This document shows, piece by piece, positions 1-5,668 of a DNA stretch of 6,700 nucleotides. Position 1 is the first letter of the stretch. Every line of letters begins with the position of its first letter. The translations under genes were made by a program, and so were the position numbers. This DNA is from Pseudomonadota bacterium (GTDB lineage Bacteria; Desulfobacterota; JAPLJL01). Under the pieces are notes generated by a model that was not told the origin of the DNA, made no database searches, and saw only the letters and a program-made list of their open reading frames with translations. The stretch is taken from contig JAPLJL010000409.1 in assembly GCA_026388615.1 (NCBI GenBank), positions 1-6,700 on the forward strand, read 5' to 3'.

Positions 1-776
<776 letters not shown>

Positions 777-784
777 GGTCAAAG

Positions 785-792
785 CCTCCTTT
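785..792 (-). promoter_or_regulatory. Shine-Dalgarno site of the SDR gene
   Basis: The minus strand reads AAAGGAGG here, followed by 8 bases and then the ATG at 776. It fixes the start of the reductase. It is the only strong Shine-Dalgarno in front of any gene start in this window; HEAT, comEC, deacetylase and acyltransferase starts lack one. Confidence 0.85.
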
Positions 793-802
793 CGTCAGGC
801 AC

Positions 803-870
803 GACCGCCGACGGCAGACCGCCGACCGCCGTAATAAAAAACGACCGCAGACCACCGACCGCGGACCGCG
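803..870 (+). repeat. Two four-unit heptamer arrays, consensus GACCGCN
   Basis: Positions 803-830 are exactly four consecutive 7-base units and 843-870 are another four, separated by a 12-base AT-rich spacer (831-842). Six of the eight units are GACCGC plus a variable base; the two variants are GACGGCA and GACCACC. The arrays lie just upstream of the reductase Shine-Dalgarno, so they would be in its leader RNA if transcription starts above 870. The same unit appears in inverted orientation at 995-1022. Confidence 0.9.
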
Positions 871-922
871 GACAATAGATAAAGAAAAAAATATTCATCG
901 TGTTCATTTAATTTGTTGGGTT

Positions 923-985
923 TTTCCCTGTCTGCTGCATACTTCTTGTTTCTTATTCCCTGTTGCTCGTTACCTCTCGGCTCTT
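923..985 (-). repeat. Degenerate 7-base-period tract between the inverted heptamer arrays
   Basis: On the minus strand this stretch divides into nine successive heptads. Most begin with AA or AG and are purine-rich, for example AACGAGC, AACAGGG, AATAAGA and AACAAGA. The plus strand is correspondingly pyrimidine-rich. The units are too divergent to call a clean tandem repeat, but they are alignable by eye at a 7-base step. I see no gene in it. The rest of the gap (871-922) is AT-rich and may hold the reductase promoter, but no convincing -35/-10 pair stands out. Confidence 0.5.
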
Positions 986-994
986 GTTTTTGAC

Positions 995-1022
995 TGCGGT
1001 CGGCGGTCGGCGGTCCGCGGTC
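995..1022 (-). repeat. Four-unit heptamer array GACCGCN, inverted copy
   Basis: On the minus strand this is four exact-length 7-base units of GACCGC plus a variable base (G, C, C, A in order). It is the reverse-complement counterpart of the arrays at 803-830 and 843-870. Each pairing matches at 24 of 28 positions, so the gap could fold into a long imperfect stem. It lies 13 bases beyond the stop of the HEAT-repeat gene. Confidence 0.88.
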
Positions 1023-1037
1023 AGGGGCTACGCCCCT
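1023..1037. other. Small perfect hairpin overlapping the HEAT-gene stop codon
   Basis: AGGGGC (1023-1028), loop TAC, GCCCCT (1032-1037) form a 6-bp GC-rich stem that includes part of the TAG stop of the HEAT-repeat gene (1036-1038). No T-run follows on the minus strand, where the GACCGC array continues directly. It is therefore not a canonical intrinsic terminator, though it may add to a larger folded structure with that array. Confidence 0.5.
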
Positions 1038-1641
1038 AGTTCCCCGCCGGTTCCAGCTCGCCCAGGGCCAGGACCGCCAGCCCCCGCACCCTCGGCTCGG
1101 GATGATTGAGCATGTCGATCAGGGGTTTCTCGGCCAGGGGGTCACCCAGCTTGCCCAGGGCGGTGAGGACCTGCTCCAGGACCTCCCGGTTCTTTTCGGA
1201 AAGGTGGGCCAGGAGGTAAGGGACGAGTTTCCGCGCCCCCTTCAGCCCGATTGTTTCCGCGGTCAGGGCGCGGACCACGGCGCTCTGGTCTTCGAGGAGC
1301 TCGATCAGGACCTCGTAAATCGTCATCTCGTTCCGCTGGCGGAGCGAGCGGACCGCTGTGGCCCGCACATCCTCATCGGGGTCCTTGGCTGCCTCGAGGA
1401 TGGCCCGGAGGGCCTTTTCCCCCGGGACGCGGGCCAGGGCGTAAACGGACTTGACCCGGAGCTCCCGGTTTTTCCCTTCTTTCAGGTGTCCGATCCAGGT
1501 GTCCAGGTCGTTCTGGGATTCGATCTTCTCCAGGGCTCGCGAGGCGCATTTTTGCACCCCGGGGTTCGGATCCTGCAGAAGCGGCATGATCAACTCGCGC
1601 CGCCGATTCAGGGAATCTTTCGAATTGGACATAGCTGGCAT
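1036..1641 (-). CDS. HEAT-repeat domain protein
   Basis: The 201-residue protein consists almost entirely of about six HEAT (PBS-lyase-like) helical repeats, at roughly 17-40, 46-72, 77-102, 107-134, 138-166 and 169-197. Typical units are DPDEDVRATAVRSLRQ and HPEPRVRGLAVLALGELEP. There is no signal peptide, transmembrane segment or catalytic motif, so it should be a cytoplasmic scaffold for protein-protein contacts. Its partner cannot be deduced. Two starts are possible, ATG at 1641 and ATG at 1632 (M4), and neither has a Shine-Dalgarno. The gene is divergent from comEC with only 34 bp between the starts, so the two may share a control region. Downstream it runs into the heptamer-repeat gap before the reductase. 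The protein ends at TAG (1036-1038) just after the last repeat, which suggests a complete stand-alone protein. Confidence 0.9.
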   Translation of the reverse strand: MPAMSNSKDSLNRRRELIMPLLQDPNPGVQKCASRALEKIESQNDLDTWIGHLKEGKNRELRVKSVYALARVPGEKALRAILEAAKDPDEDVRATAVRSLRQRNEMTIYEVLIELLEDQSAVVRALTAETIGLKGARKLVPYLLAHLSEKNREVLEQVLTALGKLGDPLAEKPLIDMLNHPEPRVRGLAVLALGELEPAGN

Positions 1642-1652
1642 ATTATTATTAA
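1625..1652 (+). promoter_or_regulatory. Possible comEC promoter in the short divergent gap
   Basis: TTGGAC at 1625-1630 and TATTAA at 1647-1652 are 16 bases apart. They would give a start around 1659 and a leader of under 20 bases for comEC. The -35-like element lies inside the first codons of the divergent HEAT gene. On the other strand TTGAAA (1670-1665) and TAATAA (1648-1643), also 16 apart, could serve the HEAT gene, with a start near 1636 that favours the second Met. The region is AT-rich, so such matches are cheap. Confidence 0.2.
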
Positions 1653-1675
1653 AAACCAGCTAACTTTCAATATTA

Positions 1676-4195
1676 ATGATCACCAGACCGCTTTTACCTG
1701 TTTTTATCACCTATAGCTTAGGAATTTTAACCGGCTATTTCCTGGAAATCCCCAGTTTCCATCCCCTTTATCTTTTCCTTCTGTCGGCCCTGGCTCTGGG
1801 CCTCGCCGTGCTCAATTGGCGGTCTCCGACCCCGCTTCCAGCCCATAGGGCTTCCAGGCCGGAGGGTAGGGGCCTCCAGCCCGGAGGGAGGGGAGGTCCC
1901 CGGTTGGCCCTGGTCTGTTTTGCCTGTTTGTTCCTGGTTCTGGGCGCCGAGACCTCGCGCGGCCGCTTGACCCCTTCCGCCGGGGATCGGTTCCTGTCCG
2001 CCCGGGCCCAGGAGGAGGGAAAGCTGATCCTGGACGGCTGGATTTCCGGGCTGCCCGAAAATTATCCCGACCATGTCCGTCTGCCGTTCCAGTCCCGGTT
2101 CCTGGCCGAGGGGGACCGGCTTTTCCCGGTCGCCTCCCGCCTTTTGCTGAACGTGCCCGCCCCGGCCCCTGCTTTCCGGGTGGGGGACCGGGTGCGCCTG
2201 AAGACCACCCTTCATCCGCCCCGGGGTTTCGGGAACCCGGGCTCCTTCGATTCCGGCCGCTACCTCGCCCGGCAGGGGGTCTTTCTGGTCGGCAATATCG
2301 CGGGGGCGGACGAAATCGTCTGCCGGGAAGGCCGGGGGGGCAACCCCTGGCTCAACCGGGTTCAGGATCTCCGCCGGCGGATGGCTGACTTTATGGACGC
2401 CGGCGGTTACGGGGAATCCGGGGAGATTTTAAAAGCCTTGGTGGTGGGGGTGCGGGCGGGGCTCCCGGATGATTTGTGGAAGGATTTTTCCCGGACCGGG
2501 ACCATCCATCTCCTTTCCATCTCGGGACTGCATTTCGCGATCGTGGCCGCGATTTTCTTCTTCCTGGTCCGTTTTCTCCTCTCCCGCTCGTCCTACCTCC
2601 TGCTCCGCTTCAATCTCTTCCAGGTCTCGGCCTGGATTTCCATCCCCCCCGTGATTTTCTACGTCCTGGTGGCCGGGGCCAATATCCCCACCCTCCGGTC
2701 CGCGATCATGATCCTGGTCTACCAGGCGGCCGTGATCCTCGGCCGGGAGCGCGACGTCTACTCGGCCCTGCTCCTGGCCGCGTTCCTGCTCGTGGTGATC
2801 TTTCCCCTTTCCCTGCTCGAGGTTTCCTTCGCGCTTTCCTTCGGCTCCGTCCTGGCGATTCTCTACCTGACCCCGCGCCTGGCGGAGTATTTCCAGGCCG
2901 ATCCCGATCTCCTTTATCTTCTGGAACCCTCCCGCCTCCGGCAGTTCGGGGGCCGGGTCGGCACCCTGGCCCTGGTTTCGCTGGCGGCCGCCCTGGGCAC
3001 GTTTCCGCTGGTGGCCCGCTACTTCAACATGGTTTCCCTGGTCAGCGTCCCGGCCAACCTGGTCCTGGTCCCCTGGCTCTCGTTTCTTTCCCTGCCCCTC
3101 GGCCTCCTGGGGGGCTTTCTCCATTTCCTTTTTCCGGAAACGGCCCGCTTCATCCTGGATGTCGCCGCCTGGATCACCGGGCTATCCCTCGGGGTGGTCC
3201 GGTTTTTCAGCCATCTCCCCGGGGCCTGGTTCCGGGTGACCACCCCCACGCTTCTAGAGGTCGGCCTCCTTTATCTCGCGGTCCTGGCCGGCGCCAACCT
3301 GAAAAGATCCCGCTGGCCGAAACTGGTGCTCCCGGCGGCGCTCGCGCTCCTGGTGCTCGACCAGGCGTACTGGATGATCAAGCCCCAATTCCAGCGCGAC
3401 CTCCGGGTAACTATTCTGGATGTCGGCCAGGGGGACGCCATCCTGGTCGAACTTCCCTTCGGGAAGCGCGTCCTCCTTGACGGCGGGGGTTTCGAAGAAA
3501 GCGATTTCGACCCGGGGGAGAAGATCTTGGCCCCCTTCCTCTGGGAAAAGAAAATCCGGCGGCTGGATTACGTGATCAATTCCCACCCGCATTTCGACCA
3601 CTTCGGCGGGCTCCGCTTCATCCTGCGGGAGTTTTCCGTCGGGGAGGTCTGGAAAAACCCGCAGGACAGCTACTACCGGGAGTACCGGGAATTCCTGGGG
3701 ATCATCCGGGAGCGGAAACTCCCGCTCCGGATCGTGGACGACGCGGCCCCGGACCTGGAGATCGGCGGCGTGAGGTTCGAGTTCCTGAGCCCGCCCGCGC
3801 CGGGATCGGAGGAGGCGCTGGCCCTGGGCGGCGACCAGAACGAGAACTCCCTGGTTCTCCGGCTGAATTTCGGCGAAACGAACATCCTGCTCGCGTCCGA
3901 CCTCATGGCCCGGGCCGAAGCGCGCCTGGCCGCGAAAAATTATCCGCTCTCCGCGGATGTGCTCAAGGTTCCCCACCACGGGGGGAAGGCCTCGAGCACC
4001 CCGGTTTTCCTGGCCGCCGTCCGCCCCCGGAGCGCGGTGATCACCACCGGGCCGGAAGACGGTATCCGCTCCGTGAGCCGGGAGGTGCTGGAACGCTACC
4101 AGGCCGTCGGCGCCCGGGTCTACCGGACCGACCGGACCGGGGCGGTCACGATCCGGAGCAACGGGAGAAGGGTCACCGTGGAAACGTTCAGATAA
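1676..4195 (+). CDS. comEC: ComEC/Rec2-family DNA internalization channel protein
   Basis: The 839-residue product has the three-part ComEC layout. The N-terminal hydrophobic/OB-like region (DUF4131-type) spans about 1-215, with membrane segments near 5-24, 30-47 and 77-93. The polytopic Competence domain spans about 245-565 and carries the signature HLLSISGLH at 278-286. The C-terminal metallo-beta-lactamase-like domain spans about 575-839. In it DVGQGD is at 582-587, the metal-binding HPHFDH at 637-642, NSLVL at 724-728, a later aspartate in LLASDL (D742) and HHG at 767-769. All expected metal ligands are present, so the nuclease-like domain looks intact. Family members move single-stranded DNA across the inner membrane during natural transformation. 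Length is normal for Gram-negative homologues. The start MITRPLLPVFITYSLGILTG matches the usual N-terminus but has no Shine-Dalgarno. Residues 53-75 are a hydrophilic Gly/Arg/Pro insert encoded by a tandem repeat. No other competence gene is visible in the window. Confidence 0.96.
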   Translation: MITRPLLPVFITYSLGILTGYFLEIPSFHPLYLFLLSALALGLAVLNWRSPTPLPAHRASRPEGRGLQPGGRGGPRLALVCFACLFLVLGAETSRGRLTPSAGDRFLSARAQEEGKLILDGWISGLPENYPDHVRLPFQSRFLAEGDRLFPVASRLLLNVPAPAPAFRVGDRVRLKTTLHPPRGFGNPGSFDSGRYLARQGVFLVGNIAGADEIVCREGRGGNPWLNRVQDLRRRMADFMDAGGYGESGEILKALVVGVRAGLPDDLWKDFSRTGTIHLLSISGLHFAIVAAIFFFLVRFLLSRSSYLLLRFNLFQVSAWISIPPVIFYVLVAGANIPTLRSAIMILVYQAAVILGRERDVYSALLLAAFLLVVIFPLSLLEVSFALSFGSVLAILYLTPRLAEYFQADPDLLYLLEPSRLRQFGGRVGTLALVSLAAALGTFPLVARYFNMVSLVSVPANLVLVPWLSFLSLPLGLLGGFLHFLFPETARFILDVAAWITGLSLGVVRFFSHLPGAWFRVTTPTLLEVGLLYLAVLAGANLKRSRWPKLVLPAALALLVLDQAYWMIKPQFQRDLRVTILDVGQGDAILVELPFGKRVLLDGGGFEESDFDPGEKILAPFLWEKKIRRLDYVINSHPHFDHFGGLRFILREFSVGEVWKNPQDSYYREYREFLGIIRERKLPLRIVDDAAPDLEIGGVRFEFLSPPAPGSEEALALGGDQNENSLVLRLNFGETNILLASDLMARAEARLAAKNYPLSADVLKVPHHGGKASSTPVFLAAVRPRSAVITTGPEDGIRSVSREVLERYQAVGARVYRTDRTGAVTIRSNGRRVTVETFR
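1834..1896 (+). repeat. 22-base tandem repeat inside comEC
   Basis: Two adjacent 22-base copies lie at 1850-1871 and 1872-1893, sharing TCCAG, CCGGAGGG and a G-rich end. A shortened first copy at 1834-1849 shares only the GCTTCCAGCCC part. It encodes residues about 53-75, a Gly/Arg/Pro/Gln loop (RPEGRGLQPGGRGG) between predicted membrane segments 2 and 3. The 22-base period is not a multiple of three, so gain or loss of one copy would shift the frame. The present copy number keeps comEC open. Confidence 0.75.
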
Positions 4196-4197
4196 TG

Positions 4198-4214
4198 TGA
4201 GGCGTAAGGCGGGG
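4198..4214 (+). repeat. GGCGTAA heptamer word just after comEC
   Basis: GGCGTAA at 4201-4207 is followed by GGCGGGG at 4208-4214. The 11 bases TGAGGCGTAAG (4198-4208) recur exactly at 5260-5270 inside the deacetylase gene. It starts 3 bases after the comEC stop codon. Confidence 0.6.
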
Positions 4215-4235
4215 GAAAATCAAAAAATGGTGAAA

Positions 4236-4296
4236 GTTCTTAGGTGCTGGGGGTTAGGTTTTACCCATGACCGATGACCCAAGACCCATGACCTGA
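4236..4296 (+). repeat. 7-base-period repeats in the comEC-tRNA gap
   Basis: Two adjacent blocks can be seen. Positions 4236-4263 are four heptads ending mostly in TTA or CTG (for example GGGGTTA, GGTTTTA). Positions 4262-4296 are five heptads close to GACCCAT (4262-4268, 4269-4275, 4276-4282, 4283-4289, 4290-4296). The second family shares its GACC core and period with the GACCGCN arrays at 803-870. No gene or convincing terminator is seen in the 115-base gap (4196-4310). Confidence 0.75.
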
Positions 4297-4310
4297 TTTG
4301 TATTTTTGAA

Positions 4311-4398
4311 TGGTGCCGGGAGCGGGAGTTGAACCCGCACAGTGGGTGACCACCGGAGGATTTTGAGTCCTCTGCGTCTGCCATTCCGCCATCCCGGC
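4311..4398 (-). tRNA. tRNA-Leu (anticodon CAA)
   Basis: Reading the minus strand, the 7-bp acceptor GCCGGGA/TCCCGGC pairs perfectly, with discriminator A73 and an encoded CCA. The D-arm region contains GGCGGAATGGCAGACGC. The anticodon stem GAGGA/TCCTC encloses loop CTCAAAA, giving anticodon CAA, which reads UUG leucine codons. A long class II variable arm can form GTGG/CCAC, as expected for Leu. The T-arm GCGGG/CCCGC encloses TTCAACT. Total length with CCA is 88 bases. It stands alone on the strand opposite comEC, downstream of the deacetylase. No integrated element is visible at its 3' end. Confidence 0.96.
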
Positions 4399-4428
4399 CC
4401 TTGGGTTGCGTTTCGAGTCTGGGGGGGA

Positions 4429-4457
4429 ATTTTACCTAATCCTTCCGGAAGAGTCGA
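4429..4457 (-). promoter_or_regulatory. Candidate promoter of tRNA-Leu with palindromic spacer
   Basis: On the minus strand TCGACT (4457-4452) and TAAAAT (4434-4429) are separated by 17 bases and would start transcription about 25-30 bases upstream of the tRNA. The spacer contains the perfect 10-base palindrome CTTCCGGAAG (4442-4451). The site lies in the short gap between the deacetylase stop and the tRNA. The -35 box is weak. Confidence 0.35.
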
Positions 4458-4473
4458 GTTCCGCCGGTTGCGG

Positions 4474-5391
4474 TTATTTCCCCTGCTGGCGGGGGATGAT
4501 CATTATCTCCCGCCCCAGGAGATCGGACAGCTTTACCAGCTCGATTTTTTGCCGCTTCAACCCGGTGATTACCGCTTCAACCTCTCCCAGCCATTCCGGG
4601 ATCTCCCGGCCGGTGGCCGGACGGCAATCGTGGAGCAGGACGATATCGCCCGGGCGGATCCGCCTCAGGATCCGTTCCGACAGCCCGCGGATTTTCCGGT
4701 TGCCCCAATCCCCGCCCCGAACCGAGAAACCCACGCAGAACATCCCCAGCTCCTCGAGCACCGATTTCAAGCGGGGGTTGACTATCCCCGCCGGGGGGCG
4801 GAAAGCCAGGGCCCTGACCCCGGATTGCTCCAGGGCCTGACCGCACCCCTCGATCTCGCGCTGGAGCCGGGCGGAGGTTCGGAGCATCAGGAAAACGTCG
4901 TGATTCTGCGAATGGTTGCCGAGCTCATGGCCGCGGGCGAGGATCGCGGCCAGGAGCTCCGGGTGGCGGGCGGCTTTGCTGCCGACCACGAAGAACGCCG
5001 CTTTTACTTCATGCTTATCCAAAAGCGCGAGGAGGGCAGGCGTCGTGTCTTCATCCGGTCCGTCATCGAATGAGAGGGAGACCCGATTCCGATCTCGCGG
5101 ACCGTGCGTTACCGTCGGGAGGAAGAACTGCCAGCCCGGGAAAAAGGGCGCGGCGAAGCAAAGCAAAACGAAAAGGAGCCAGGGGCAGAGGGCAGAGGGC
5201 AAAGAGGAAAACCCGTAAGCCTGCCCGAGCCGGGCAAGACCGGCCAGGGGCGTAAGGGGTGAGGCGTAAGAGGAGAGGGAGAAAAACAGGAGCAACGCCG
5301 AGAGAAGCAAGGCGAAGATAAAGGCCCAGGCGGCCGGCGGAAGCCGCCGGCGCGGTCCGGAGGAAATGTCGGGTTTTTGCGGCGTCTTCAT
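4474..5391 (-). CDS. Membrane-anchored polysaccharide deacetylase (NodB homology / CE4 family)
   Basis: The product has 305 residues. A basic N-terminus precedes two predicted membrane segments, about 21-41 and 66-90, and the NodB homology domain follows from about 103. All five CE4 motifs are visible: SFDDGPD at 107-113, H160-S-Q-N-H164, RPPAG at 198-202, DW at 228-229 and LLHD at 252-255. The metal-binding Asp-His-His set (D110, H160, H164), the likely catalytic base D109 and H254 are all present. Family members remove N- or O-acetyl groups from glycans such as peptidoglycan, chitin-like oligomers or lipid-linked sugars. The exact substrate is not deducible. The topology should hold the enzyme at the inner membrane; which face it is on is unclear. 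The ATG at 5391 has no Shine-Dalgarno, but no other start would include the anchor. Residues about 37-48 and 62-73 are encoded by 7-base-period repeats, so the anchor sequence may be unreliable in homologues. The acyltransferase gene upstream on the same strand is 277 bp away. Confidence 0.93.
   Translation of the reverse strand: MKTPQKPDISSGPRRRLPPAAWAFIFALLLSALLLFFSLSSYASPLTPLAGLARLGQAYGFSSLPSALCPWLLFVLLCFAAPFFPGWQFFLPTVTHGPRDRNRVSLSFDDGPDEDTTPALLALLDKHEVKAAFFVVGSKAARHPELLAAILARGHELGNHSQNHDVFLMLRTSARLQREIEGCGQALEQSGVRALAFRPPAGIVNPRLKSVLEELGMFCVGFSVRGGDWGNRKIRGLSERILRRIRPGDIVLLHDCRPATGREIPEWLGEVEAVITGLKRQKIELVKLSDLLGREIMIIPRQQGK
5173..5207 (+). repeat. AGAGGGC heptamer array inside the deacetylase gene
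   Basis: Five 7-base units are in register: AAGGAGC, CAGGGGC, AGAGGGC twice, then AAAGAGG. They encode residues about 62-73 of the deacetylase on the minus strand (SLPSALCPW region), at the edge of the second membrane segment. Confidence 0.8.
5249..5283 (+). repeat. GGCGTAA heptamer array inside the deacetylase gene
   Basis: Five 7-base units are in register, with GGCGTAA at 5249-5255 and 5263-5269 and variants between and after. The minus strand uses them to encode residues about 37-48 (FSLSSYASPLTP) following the first membrane segment. The same word occurs in the non-coding gap at 4201-4207. Confidence 0.75.
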
Positions 5392-5475
5392 TTAATTCGT
5401 AAAAACCAAGTTTTGATATTTCAGACCATGTAATATTAAATCCGAATCAAAACAAAAAAAGATATTCTGTTTCTC

Positions 5476-5550
5476 AATCCCCCTTTATCCCCCTTTGATA
5501 AAGGGGGAATTTATTCTCCCCTCTTTGTTAAAAGAGGGGCGGGGGAGATT
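5476..5550. repeat. About 75-bp palindromic intergenic repeat element with two hairpins
   Basis: TCCCCCTTT is directly repeated at 5478-5486 and 5488-5496. The second copy pairs with AAAGGGGGA (5500-5508) across a 3-base loop, a 9-bp stem. CCCCTCTTT (5518-5526) pairs with AAAGAGGGG (5531-5539) across 4 bases, a second 9-bp stem. The outer ends, AATCCCCC (5476-5483) and GGGGGAGATT (5541-5550), are imperfect inverted repeats. This resembles the small dispersed CCCCCTTT palindromes known from many bacterial genomes. Neither stem is followed by a T-run on the minus strand, so a terminator role for the acyltransferase transcript is possible but not shown. The rest of the 5392-5668 gap is AT-rich. 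It includes the 12-base palindrome AAAATCGATTTT (5652-5663) and a bulged hairpin at 5631-5648. Confidence 0.8.
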
Positions 5551-5668
5551 TTCAGAAAGAATCATGAAAATACCCGAAGATATTTCTTGATTTCTAGTGA
5601 TCTAAATGAAAATATCTTATTCAAATTTTTCCTGACAGTGTCTGTAGGATCAAAATCGATTTTTAAAA

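Noticed and set aside
803..1022. CRISPR array
   Set aside because: Units are 7 bases and contiguous. There are no 25-40 base repeats, no unique spacers of even length and no cas genes.
803..1022. Replication origin iterons
   Set aside because: Seven-base GC-rich units lack DnaA-box or iteron features, and similar heptamers of other sequence occur elsewhere, including inside a gene.
1102..1716. 204-codon plus-strand open frame opposite the HEAT gene
   Set aside because: It crosses the HEAT gene antisense and runs into the comEC start. The HEAT repeats on the minus strand are unmistakable.
2476..3480. Long 334-codon open frame on the plus strand within comEC
   Set aside because: It is a +1-type shadow of comEC. 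The product is Pro/Gly/Arg-rich low-complexity sequence with no domain, while comEC's own frame has all family motifs.
3254..3979. 241-codon minus-strand open frame opposite comEC
   Set aside because: Antisense shadow in GC-rich DNA over the metallo-beta-lactamase domain; no recognisable motif or ribosome site.
4311..4398. Integration site (att) at the tRNA-Leu 3' end
   Set aside because: No integrase gene and no second copy of the tRNA 3' end is visible in the window.
4342..5073. 243-codon plus-strand open frame covering the tRNA and deacetylase
   Set aside because: It runs antisense through a tRNA gene and the CE4 catalytic domain, which is clearly coded on the minus strand.
5631..5648. 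Intrinsic terminator of the acyltransferase gene
   Set aside because: A 7-bp stem with a bulged G exists, but on the minus strand it is followed by A-rich sequence rather than a T-run.
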